Positions 1 through 6,409 of a DNA stretch of 8,174 nucleotides are shown here, piece by piece. The position numbers and the translations under genes were made by a program. This stretch comes from Leptolyngbyaceae cyanobacterium CSSed165cm_216 (lineage in GTDB: Bacteria > Cyanobacteriota > Cyanobacteriia > Phormidesmidales > Phormidesmidaceae), in contig SLIY01000109.1 in the NCBI GenBank assembly GCA_007135385.1, positions 1-8,174 on the forward strand, in the 5' to 3' direction. Under the pieces are notes generated by a model that searched no databases, had not been told where the DNA came from, and worked only from the letters and a program-made list of their open reading frames with translations. Positions within the stretch are counted from its first letter, which is position 1; each line of letters begins with the position of its first letter.

Positions 1-713
1 GCCGCTAGAAGATCGCGCAATGTCAGCAGATCAGCTTGATTGGGTTTTGACGCCAGGCACGCCACCCGGCGGCCGCTAATCTTCGACAGCAAAGGCCCCA
101 GCAGCATGCCCTGAAGAAATTGAGCGGTAGAACCGCCCACCAGCACGTAGGTGCCCTTGGGCGTTAATGCTGGCAGATAGTCTGTAATTGCACGGTAGGC
201 TGCTGCATCGAGAATTAGGTCGTAGCGCTGCCCGGTTTTGGTGACGTCGGTTTGGGTGTAGTCGACGATGTGGTCTGGATGAAGCGATCCGTTCCGGAAT
301 CGCACCATCGCCATCTTCTTCGTACTGCATACTGCCGTCACCTCGGCCCCAAACCCCTTGGCCAACTGCACCGCAAATGACCCCACCCCGCCCGAGGCCC
401 CGTTGACAAGCACCCGCTGCCCTGACTGAATCTGGCCCACGTCTCGTAGCCCCTGGAGGGCCGCCAGCGCCGCCCCCGGCACCGCCGCCGCCACCTCAAA
501 GGAAACAGTCTCTGGCTTTAGCACCAGGGCTGATTCTGGGGCACACACGTACTCCGCAAAGGCCCCAAAGCCGCATTCTGACAGGTCACCAAACACCGCA
601 TCCCCCGGCTGAAACTGAGTTACGTCTGGACCTACGGCATCCACCCGCCCCGCCACATCAAAGCCGAGGATGTGAACGCTGGGTCTGCGCACCCCGCCAA
701 ACATCAACATCAT
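1..713 (-). pseudogene. N-terminally truncated MDR-family NAD(P)-dependent oxidoreductase (quinone oxidoreductase/alcohol dehydrogenase type), cut by window edge
   Basis: An open frame runs on the minus strand from just inside an in-frame TGA at about 730 to position 1 and continues beyond the window. The first ATG is at 713-711. The translation shows MFGGVRRP, then ILGFDVAGRVDAVG, then the nucleotide-binding motif GASGGVGSFAVQLAK (about residues 105-119 from that ATG), DHIVDYT, and VLVGGS. These are typical of zinc-independent medium-chain dehydrogenases/reductases that reduce quinones or enones with NAD(P)H. Family members start about 50-60 residues earlier, with the beta strands of the GroES-like domain. 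That part is absent and replaced by DNA belonging to the neighbouring TetR remnant. Four residues (FRNG, about 139-142) also look inserted. Probably a non-functional remnant; the last 40 or so residues lie outside the window. The family is clear, the substrate is not. Confidence 0.8.
284..303 (-). other. HIP1 octamer apparently split by a 12-bp in-frame insertion
   Basis: On the minus strand GCGA is followed by 12 bases (TTCCGGAACGGA) and then TCGC. Removing the 12 bases restores GCGATCGC, the cyanobacterial HIP1 octamer. It also restores the spacing expected in MDR enzymes between the CST..MVR strand and DHIVDYT: VRSLHPDH instead of VRFRNGSLHPDH. The insert contains the palindrome TTCCGGAA, and the whole 20-bp tract is nearly self-complementary (GCGAT.CCG against CGG.ATCGC). 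The split is seen directly; that it is an insertion is inferred from family spacing. Confidence 0.4.
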
Positions 714-732
714 TGACAGCCTCGTCGATCAG

Positions 733-1194
733 GTGGTCAGCGAGATTGAATTACCCAGTCTGGACACAGACTGGAAGACGGCGATGCGGCGGCGGGCAAT
801 CTCGGCCCACGCGGTGCTGTTGCGGCATCCCTGGGCGGCGATCGCCCTGATGTCGAGGGTTAACGTCGGCCCAGCCATGCTGCGCTATATCGATACCACC
901 CTGGGTTGCCTGGTAGAGGCGGGCTTGTCCTATGAGATGGCCGATCGCATATGGAATGCGATCGACAGCCACATCTACGGCTTTACCCTGCAAGAGCTAA
1001 ATTTTCCCCTAAAGGCAGAACAGTACTCAGATGTAGCCGCTAGCTTTGTTTCCAATATCCCGGCTGATCAGTACCCCTATATGAACCAACTCACCCACCA
1101 CGTGATCGCGGGCCGTTATAACGGCCTGCATGATTTCGAGTTCGGGCTTGATTTGATTCTCAACGGCCTCGATCAGTTTCGCGATCGGGATTGA
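733..1194 (+). pseudogene. TetR/AcrR-family repressor remnant: C-terminal ligand-binding domain only
   Basis: The 153-residue frame from GTG 733 resembles the all-helical C-terminal domain of the TetR subfamily (TetR_C). Recognisable stretches are VVSEIELP, ISAHAVLLRHPWAA, RYIDTTLGCLVEAGLS and IDSHIYGFTLQELNFP. The frame is open upstream to a TGA at 673-675. TetR-like sequence (IIDSLVDQVV) is visible only from about 709, and further upstream the DNA is the antisense of the oxidoreductase gene. Family members are about 220 residues, so roughly 65-70 N-terminal residues including the whole DNA-binding helix-turn-helix are missing. A product could not bind an operator in the usual way. MDR oxidoreductases are often encoded divergently from a TetR repressor that controls them, which fits this pair. 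The gene ends 23 bp before the convergent glgB stop. The GTG is only the first start-like codon and no ribosome binding site supports it. Confidence 0.78.
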
Positions 1195-1217
1195 TAGTCG
1201 CTTGGTTAAAGGGGCAA

Positions 1218-3515
1218 CTATTGGCCAGACAACGCTTTCTGGGTCTCCTCCTGAGCCAGCTTCAGCACAATTACCCCTAGGGGTGGCAGGGTCAGATCGA
1301 GAGAATAGGGACGACTATGGAAGGCCCAGTCGTCCGACCACTTGCCGCCTAAGTTACCCATGTTGCTGCCGCCAAAGTCACGGGCGTCGCTGTTAAATAG
1401 CTCCTTGTAGTAGCCCTTTTCCGGTACGCCCACCCGATAGTGGCTATGGGGTTGGGGCGTAAAGTTACACACTACTACCACAAAATCACCGCTACCCTGA
1501 TCACGGCGAATAAACGACACCACGCTATGGCGATTGTCGCTGCAATCAATCCACTCAAAGCCCGATTGGTCAAAGTCCTGGGTAAATAGGGCGGGTTCGC
1601 TGCGGTAGAACTGGTTGAGCTTGCCCATGAAGTGCTTCAGACTGGCATGGGGCGGGTATTGCAGTAGATGCCATTCCAAGTCGCCCCACACATTCCACTC
1701 GCTCCACTGGCCAAACTCCATGCTCATGAATAAGGTTTTCTTGCCGGGGTGCATGAACATGTAGGTATAGAGGCAGCGCAGGTTGGCAAACTTCTGCCAT
1801 TCGTCGCCGGGCATTTTGCCCAGCATGTTGCTCTTGCCGTGCACCACCTCGTCGTGGGACAGGGCCAGCATAAAGTTTTCGGTAAAGGCGTACCAAATGC
1901 TAAAGGTAACGTTGTTCTGGTGAAACTGGCGAAACCATGGGTCCATGTGGAAGTAATCCAACATGTCGTGCATCCAACCCATGTTCCACTTCAGATTGAA
2001 ACCGAGCCCGCCCACATAGGTGGGCCATGACACCATCGGCCAGGCGGTGGATTCCTCGGCGATTGACAGCACGCCAGGGAAGTAGGTAAATAGCACATGA
2101 TTAACCTGGCGTAGAAAGTCTGCGGCCTCAATATGCTCGCTGCCACCGTACTCGTTGGCCACCCACTCCCCATCTTTGCGTAAGTAGTTGAGGTAGAGCA
2201 TTGAGGCCACCGCATCGACCCGGATGCCGTCGATGTGATACTTCTCGAACCAGAACACAGCGTTGGCCACCAAGAAGTTACGCACTTCGTTACGGCCGTA
2301 GTTAAACACCAGAGTGCCCCACTCTTTGTGCTCGCCCTTGCGGGGGTCAGCGTGCTCGTAGAGATGGGTGCCGTCGAAAAAGGCGAGTCCATGGCCATCT
2401 TTGGGAAAGTGGCCTGGCACCCAGTCGACAATTACCCCAATGTCATTGGCGTGGCACTGATCGACAAAATACATAAAGTCTTCGGGGGTGCCATAGCGGG
2501 AGGTAACCGCGTAGTAGCCGGTGACCTGGTAGCCCCAGGAACCATCGAAGGGGTGCTCGGCGACGGGCAGCAGTTCAATGTGGGTAAAGCCCAGCTCTTT
2601 GACGTAGGGAATCAGGCGATCGGCCAGCTCTCGATAGGTGAGAAAGCGGGCTCCTGGTTTAAGCTCAGCTACGGTAACTATAGGCTCTTTGGTGCCGTCA
2701 GAGCGCAGGGCTGGGTTGGCGGACGATTCGTGCAGCCAAGACCCCAGGTGCACCTCGTAAATGGAAACTGGCTGGGTCAGGGGTTCGGTCTGACGCCGTT
2801 TTTCCAGCCAATCGTCATCTTGCCAGGCATAGCTGTCTAGATCAGTGACAATGGAAGCGGTTTTGGGCCGGATTTCCTGCTGAAAGCCGTAGGGATCAGA
2901 CTTTTCGTAGATGTGGCCGTCGTAATTTTTGATTTCGTACTTGTAGGATTCCCCAGCTTTCAGGGTGGGAATAAATAAATCCCAAATACCGTTGGATAGA
3001 CGGCGCATCTGATGGTTGCGACCATCCCAGTGGTTGAAGTCACCCAGCACCGAGACATTTCGAGCATTGGGAGCCCACACAGCAAAATAGACGCCGCTCA
3101 CCCCTTCTACCTCAGCCACATGGGAACCCAGTTTTTCGTAGATGCGGTGGTGGTTACCCTCTCCGAATAAATGGATATCGAAGTCGGTGATGGTGCGGGT
3201 TTTGAAGGCGTAGGGATCGTAGATGACGTGAACGTGGTCACCGCTGACGTACTTGAGCTGATAGTTGGCTAGATCCTGCACTTCTAGTACACATTCGAAG
3301 AAGTGGGGGTTATGGTTGGTTTCCATTTCCACTTCTTGGTGGATTTCGGGCAAAATCACCCAAGCTTTATCAGCCTGGGGCAGATAAGCGCGAACCGCCC
3401 ACAGGGTTTTGCCGTCTTGCTGCTGCACCATGTGAGGCCCCAAAATCTCAAACGGGTCGTGGTGCTGGTTCCAAACAATCCGGTCAATCTGCTCAGAGTC
3501 AACGGTGATAGCCAT
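1218..3515 (-). CDS. glgB: 1,4-alpha-glucan (glycogen) branching enzyme GlgB
   Basis: A 765-residue GH13 enzyme that cuts alpha-1,4-glucan chains and re-joins them by alpha-1,6 bonds, making the branches of glycogen, the cytoplasmic carbon store. The N-terminal beta domains are at about 15-125 and a CBM48 module at about 135-235 (GVYFAVWAPNARNVSVLGDFN). The catalytic (beta/alpha)8 barrel is at about 250-640 and an all-beta C-terminal domain at about 650-755. The conserved regions are intact: DWVPGHF (D364), GIRVDAVASM (R432, nucleophile D434), IAEEST (acid/base E487) and LSHDEVVHG (H554, D555). All keep a constant offset of 29 from the E. coli residues D335, R403, D405, E458 and D526. E. coli GlgB has 728 residues, and cyanobacterial forms are longer, as here. 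The ATG at 3515-3513 begins MAITVDSEQIDRIVWNQHHDPFEILGPH, a typical start. No good Shine-Dalgarno precedes it. Monocistronic; no other glycogen gene is in the window. Confidence 0.97.
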   Translation of the reverse strand: MAITVDSEQIDRIVWNQHHDPFEILGPHMVQQQDGKTLWAVRAYLPQADKAWVILPEIHQEVEMETNHNPHFFECVLEVQDLANYQLKYVSGDHVHVIYDPYAFKTRTITDFDIHLFGEGNHHRIYEKLGSHVAEVEGVSGVYFAVWAPNARNVSVLGDFNHWDGRNHQMRRLSNGIWDLFIPTLKAGESYKYEIKNYDGHIYEKSDPYGFQQEIRPKTASIVTDLDSYAWQDDDWLEKRRQTEPLTQPVSIYEVHLGSWLHESSANPALRSDGTKEPIVTVAELKPGARFLTYRELADRLIPYVKELGFTHIELLPVAEHPFDGSWGYQVTGYYAVTSRYGTPEDFMYFVDQCHANDIGVIVDWVPGHFPKDGHGLAFFDGTHLYEHADPRKGEHKEWGTLVFNYGRNEVRNFLVANAVFWFEKYHIDGIRVDAVASMLYLNYLRKDGEWVANEYGGSEHIEAADFLRQVNHVLFTYFPGVLSIAEESTAWPMVSWPTYVGGLGFNLKWNMGWMHDMLDYFHMDPWFRQFHQNNVTFSIWYAFTENFMLALSHDEVVHGKSNMLGKMPGDEWQKFANLRCLYTYMFMHPGKKTLFMSMEFGQWSEWNVWGDLEWHLLQYPPHASLKHFMGKLNQFYRSEPALFTQDFDQSGFEWIDCSDNRHSVVSFIRRDQGSGDFVVVVCNFTPQPHSHYRVGVPEKGYYKELFNSDARDFGGSNMGNLGGKWSDDWAFHSRPYSLDLTLPPLGVIVLKLAQEETQKALSGQ

Positions 3516-3869
3516 ATTTGAAAATCCACAGATTGGTTATAAAAACAGGCAGAAGCCGTGGGTGATGTCACAATACACCCTGGGTTGATGCTGAGGCTAG
3601 GGCGACAGGTGGGCAAGTTAAACGCTGCCCTTTAGGGGGGCGATCGCAGGGGTAGCCTGAGACTGCATATCGATATCTCCCATGGGACATCTGGTTGAGC
3701 AAAGTTTACTATCTGCGGAATAGATTAACAAAACTTAGCGCTTTCCACAGGGAATTTTTTATATTGTTGGGCTACTGAGCCAACGCGGGACGCAGCACCT
3801 TTCCCGGCCCCATTTCCCGATCTATCTCCCCAACGCTTGATCTATCTAATGTTTGATTGTTTGATCTAT
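3516..3869. other. Non-coding spacer between glgB and the small secreted-protein gene
   Basis: This 354-bp spacer must carry the glgB promoter (minus strand) and the 3' end of the upstream minus-strand gene. I see a HIP1 site at 3640-3647, a perfect 10-bp palindrome ATATCGATAT at 3667-3676, an AT-rich stretch around 3755-3772, and three copies of GATCTATCT near the right end. A minus-strand mini-ORF of 16 codons (3668-3618) has a GGAG eight bases ahead of its ATG, but coding is unproven. No convincing -35/-10 pair or terminator hairpin with a T-run was found. Confidence 0.5.
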
Positions 3870-3871
3870 CT
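3819..3871. repeat. Three direct copies of GATCTATCT
   Basis: GATCTATCT occurs at 3819-3827, 3839-3847 and 3863-3871, with start-to-start spacings of 20 and 24 bp. The second and third copies share the longer TTGATCTATCTA. The third overlaps the stop codon of the minus-strand gene ending at 3870. This could be a short degenerate tandem array or a protein-binding array; the function is unknown. Confidence 0.6.
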
Positions 3872-4181
3872 ATTGAATGATCATGGGCAGAATGCGTCTG
3901 CCAAGGCGGCGTAGCTGCAACAGATAAATCAGCTGAGTTAAGTCGGAACTGACCCGTCTCGGGATGTTAGGATCCCTTAGGTCTTCCACTAGGGCGGCAT
4001 AGTCCTCTGCTGATAGGGGCTCGCCAGTGAGGGGCGATCGCGCTTCAGTGATGATGGCCGTGCGCAAAATTTCTTCGGGGATGTCATCGGCTGGGGGCAG
4101 GGCCAGGGCTGGCATCGCAGATATCATCCCCCAGACCAGGGCTACCCCCAGCGGCCATGTTCTTGTTAGCTGTGCCTGCAC
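3870..4181 (-). CDS. Small secreted conserved cyanobacterial hypothetical protein
   Basis: 103 residues. The N-terminus has a short polar segment (QAQLTRTW), a hydrophobic core (PLGVALVWGMISAM) and an A-L-A site at 25-27, giving a classical Sec signal peptide with predicted cleavage before LPPADD. The mature part of about 76 residues contains PEEILRTAIITEARSPLTGEPLSAEDYAALVEDL and a C-terminal segment rich in leucine and arginine (QLIYLLQLRRLGRRILPMII). The pattern 'LPP.DD.PEE.LRTxIITEARSP' resembles small secreted proteins widespread in cyanobacteria with no known function; this is recalled, not searched. The start is GTG 4181, supported by an AGGAGGG ten bases upstream. No cysteines or catalytic motif are visible. 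It is transcribed divergently from the helicase gene. The product is probably periplasmic or thylakoid-lumenal; I assign no role. Confidence 0.8.
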   Translation of the reverse strand: MQAQLTRTWPLGVALVWGMISAMPALALPPADDIPEEILRTAIITEARSPLTGEPLSAEDYAALVEDLRDPNIPRRVSSDLTQLIYLLQLRRLGRRILPMIIQ

Positions 4182-4190
4182 GGTATCACG

Positions 4191-4197
4191 CCCTCCT
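4191..4197 (-). promoter_or_regulatory. Shine-Dalgarno site fixing the GTG start at 4181
   Basis: The minus strand reads AGGAGGG here, a near-perfect anti-16S match about 10 nt before the GTG. It is the best ribosome binding site in the window and supports GTG rather than an internal ATG as the start of the small secreted protein. Confidence 0.65.
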
Positions 4198-4241
4198 GCG
4201 TATTGCGCTCTGCTGGGGCTATTCCCCTGCTACTGCTGGCC

Positions 4242-4299
4242 TTACTATAGTAAATAAGCACTATGCTAGACCATAGTCTGCGACAGTCGAAACTATGGT
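4242..4299. promoter_or_regulatory. Operator-like array of ACTAT half-sites in the divergent promoter region
   Basis: The spacer holds the perfect 12-bp palindrome TTACTATAGTAA (4242-4253), which includes a TATAGT that could act as a -10 element. It is followed by ACTATGCT at 4260-4267, its relative on the other strand at 4270-4277 (ACCATAGT) and ACTATGGT at 4292-4299. Four related octamers within 58 bp between two divergent genes suggest binding by a dimeric regulator or paired promoters. No matching -35 hexamer was found, so promoter assignment is uncertain. Confidence 0.4.
4270..4299 (+). promoter_or_regulatory. Inverted repeat enclosing the helicase start codon
   Basis: ACCATAGT (4270-4277) pairs perfectly with ACTATGGT (4292-4299). 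Nested inside is CGAC-a-GTCG (4281-4289). The right arm contains the ATG of the helicase (4295-4297), so in mRNA the start codon would be base-paired; as DNA the repeat could be a repressor operator. The 8-bp perfect arms are seen directly; either role is inference. Confidence 0.45.
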
Positions 4300-5608
4300 G
4301 CACCTGAAGCGCAGCCCCACCGACCCCAACGGCAAAGCCCTAGCCCTAACAGCGGCACAAATGGCGGCCCTAGAGGCCCTAGAGACCTTTGCTCACAGTC
4401 AGGAAAAGCTCTATCTGTTGACCGGCTATGCGGGCACGGGCAAAACTACCCTGCTGCAAGTCTTTATTCAGGGGTTACGGCAACAGGGGGACCAACGGGC
4501 CATTGTGTTCACGGCGTTTAGCAACAAAGCCACAAAGGTATTGGCCGCCATGGCCGCCCAATGGCAACTCAGAATTGACGCTATGACCTGTTGCAAATTA
4601 CTGGGGCTACGGCCCGTGATTGATGAGGATAGTGGCAAGCAGGTTTTCCAACTCGATCGCCAGCAGGGCAGCCAACTGGACCGTTACAGTCTGGTGGTGG
4701 TGGATGAATGTTCAATGGTGAACGAAGAGCTGTGGCAGTTGTTAGTCAATGCCGTATCCAGCCTGTACCAAGACACTCAAATTTTGTTTGTGGGGGACTC
4801 GGCCCAGTTACCCCCGGTGAATGAGCAAGAGTCCGCCTGTTTTCGCAAGATTATCCATCGCTCGGCCCTGACCGAAGTGGTGCGCTATGGCGGTGCCATT
4901 GGGGTGATTGCCGAAGACATTCGCCGTAACCTGGTGCGCGATCGCCTGCCCCGCTTCAGCAGCGATACCAATGCCGAGCAAACCGAAGGCTGCTTTGTGG
5001 TGCCTCGTTCGGCCTGGGAAAAGCTGTTGATTCGAGCCTTTACCAGTCAGACCTACCAGGCCAACCCCGACCAGGTACGAGCTCTGGCTTACACCAATCG
5101 CCGGGTGGCCCAACTCAACCGGATGATTCGCACCGCCATCTATGGCTCTAATACCCGACGATTTGTGCCAGGGGAACGGCTGATTGCCCTCACCCCCTGC
5201 TTAGAAGGCGAGTCAATTATTTTGCCTACGTCCGCTGAATGTGAGGTGTTGCATATTGCCCGAGGGCGGGAGGGGGAGTGGCCTGTGTGGCAACTGGAGG
5301 TGGAAACCGAAGAAGGGGACTTTAGAACCCTACGGATACTCCATGAGTCAGGTCAGCAGGAGTTTCAAGCCCGCTGTGATTTTTTAGCCAAAGAAAAGCG
5401 CTGGATGGAATTCTGGGACTTACAGCAGCGGTTCCACAGTGTGGATTATGCCTATAGCCTCACCATTCACAAAAGTCAGGGGTCCACCTTTCAAGATGTC
5501 TTCGTCGATGTACCGTCCATGCTGGTTAACCGTAACGTGGTAGAGCGAAACCAACTCTGCTACGTGGCGTTTACTCGGGCGGCAAAACGCCTGTTTTTGT
5601 ACCAGTAA
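4295..5608 (+). CDS. SF1B DNA helicase, stand-alone Dda/RecD2-like ATPase with UvrD-C-type C-terminal domain
   Basis: 437 residues with all the main superfamily 1 helicase motifs in order. Motif I/Walker A is GYAGTGKTT (44-52). Motif Ia is in VFTAFSNKATKVL (71-83). Walker B is VVVDECSMV (134-142, with D137 and E138). Motif III is FVGDSAQLPPV (165-175), and motif IV is TEVVRYGG (193-200). The C-terminal half has ALAYTNRRVAQLN (263-275), then motif V YSLTIHKSQGSTFQ (387-400), and motif VI LCYVAFTRAAKRL (421-433). The length matches phage T4 Dda (439 residues), and no long N-terminal RecD2 extension is present. Such enzymes unwind DNA 5' to 3' using ATP and act in repair, fork restart or displacement of bound proteins. 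The chosen ATG (4295) follows no clear Shine-Dalgarno. No recB, recC or nuclease gene adjoins, so it is not a RecBCD subunit here. The exact cellular role is unknown. Confidence 0.88.
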   Translation: MVHLKRSPTDPNGKALALTAAQMAALEALETFAHSQEKLYLLTGYAGTGKTTLLQVFIQGLRQQGDQRAIVFTAFSNKATKVLAAMAAQWQLRIDAMTCCKLLGLRPVIDEDSGKQVFQLDRQQGSQLDRYSLVVVDECSMVNEELWQLLVNAVSSLYQDTQILFVGDSAQLPPVNEQESACFRKIIHRSALTEVVRYGGAIGVIAEDIRRNLVRDRLPRFSSDTNAEQTEGCFVVPRSAWEKLLIRAFTSQTYQANPDQVRALAYTNRRVAQLNRMIRTAIYGSNTRRFVPGERLIALTPCLEGESIILPTSAECEVLHIARGREGEWPVWQLEVETEEGDFRTLRILHESGQQEFQARCDFLAKEKRWMEFWDLQQRFHSVDYAYSLTIHKSQGSTFQDVFVDVPSMLVNRNVVERNQLCYVAFTRAAKRLFLYQ

Positions 5609-5662
5609 CGACTGACCTAACAGATTGGCCGATAATGCAAACTTTCCGAAATTGGCCCTGAT

Positions 5663-5716
5663 GGGGGTGAAGGTACGGTTATCACGACTGGTTTGTGATC
5701 GTATCCTTCATGCCCC
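5663..5716 (+). promoter_or_regulatory. Long imperfect hairpin in the leader of the sigma-factor gene
   Basis: The left arm GGGG (within 5663-5667) plus TGAAGG-TACG (5668-5677) pairs with CGTA-CCTTCA (5700-5710, one bulged T at 5704) plus CCCC (5713-5716). An inner ATCAC (5681-5685) pairs with GTGAT (5695-5699) around a 9-nt loop. About 19 base pairs result. The structure ends 6 nt before the ATG at 5723, where a ribosome binding site would lie. There is no trailing T-run, so it is a poor terminator for the upstream helicase gene. A possible -10 (GATAAT, 5631-5636) lies upstream, with no good -35. Confidence 0.5.
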
Positions 5717-5722
5717 ACCCCT

Positions 5723-6361
5723 ATGAGCTCTGCTGACCAGACCCCCAGTAATGGTCCTTATCTACGGCCTACCGCTTGTCCGATTCAGGATGTGTTTGAC
5801 CGTGCCCTAGCCAATGTTTTAAGCCAAGATAATCCCCAGGCTTACACCCTAATCAGGGTGATTCAAAGCACCCTTAATCAGTACCGCTTAGGGAATCATA
5901 TGGAGGTTTTTGAGGTGCTCCATGAAGCTTATTTGCGTGGTAAAAAAAAGCTTCAGGCTGGAGAAACCATCCACAATGCCCAAGCCTGGTTAAAAGCGAC
6001 CGCGATTCACGTTATTTATGAGCGTAAGCGCAAACAACGATTTAGCGCCGTCGAACCCCACCTGCTAGAAGCGATGATGGCAGACAATGGTCCCCATTTG
6101 CTCCAGATGCAGATGGTGCGGGAAGACCTGGACCTGCTCTATCAGGCGTTAGACCAATTGCATCAGGAAGATCCCTACGCCACCACCCTGCTGTACCTGA
6201 AGACCGTTCAAGGGTGGACCTGGAACGAGATTAGCCAATGGCTAGCCGTCCAAGGCCAGTCAGTTCCCAGCCAGGCGGCCCTGCGCCAGCGGGCTTCTAG
6301 GGCTAAGCGACGACTGCGGGATTTGGTAGAGCGGCTAGCCCATTCTGCCTATCTAAATTAA
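5723..6361 (+). CDS. ECF-like RNA polymerase sigma factor (sigma-70 family)
   Basis: 212 residues. Residues 60-106 (EVFEVLHEAYLRGKKKL..AWLKATAIHVIYERKRKQ) match sigma region 2, which binds core RNA polymerase and melts the -10 element. Residues 139-202 match region 4, the -35-binding helix-turn-helix: LYQALDQLHQED..LLYLKTVQGWTWNEISQWL, then a basic recognition and C-terminal stretch SQAALRQRASRAKRRLRDL. Regions 1 and 3 are absent, as in extracytoplasmic-function sigma factors. The region 4 loop between the two DNA-binding helices is longer than usual (AVQGQSVPSQAAL). About 55 extra residues precede region 2. No anti-sigma gene is adjacent; the next gene is a membrane thiol oxidoreductase. The ATG (5723) lies 6 nt after a long hairpin and has no visible Shine-Dalgarno. 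The target genes cannot be read from the window. Cyanobacteria carry several divergent sigma factors of this type, so I assign no letter. Confidence 0.78.
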   Translation: MSSADQTPSNGPYLRPTACPIQDVFDRALANVLSQDNPQAYTLIRVIQSTLNQYRLGNHMEVFEVLHEAYLRGKKKLQAGETIHNAQAWLKATAIHVIYERKRKQRFSAVEPHLLEAMMADNGPHLLQMQMVREDLDLLYQALDQLHQEDPYATTLLYLKTVQGWTWNEISQWLAVQGQSVPSQAALRQRASRAKRRLRDLVERLAHSAYLN

Positions 6362-6409
6362 TGCCATTGGCAGATGATGTGGGGGCGTTGCTTAGCCCAG
6401 GTATGATTT

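Noticed and set aside
76..330. 84-codon minus-strand frame within the oxidoreductase remnant
   Set aside because: It lies in a different frame from the clear MDR sequence (GASGGVGSFAVQLAK); its arginine-rich composition is typical of an off-frame translation of GC-rich coding DNA.
1749..2030. 93-codon antisense frame inside glgB
   Set aside because: Histidine- and valine-rich translation that mirrors the glgB catalytic region; no supporting start signal.
2235..2840. 201-codon open frame antisense to glgB
   Set aside because: It mirrors conserved glgB codons on the other strand, has no recognisable domain and lies wholly inside an intact enzyme gene.
3566..3573. TTGTGACA upstream of glgB, also found in the 7726 inverted repeat
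   Set aside because: One shared 8-mer in 8 kb on both strands is reasonably likely by chance, and the glgB copy lacks the full TTGT-N-ACAA dyad.
4295..5608. RecD subunit of RecBCD
   Set aside because: No recB or recC neighbours, and the protein lacks the N-terminal RecBC-interaction domain; a stand-alone Dda-like enzyme fits better.
5663..5716. Rho-independent terminator of the helicase gene
   Set aside because: The stem is long and bulged, is followed by CCACCCC instead of a T-run, and lies directly against the next start codon.
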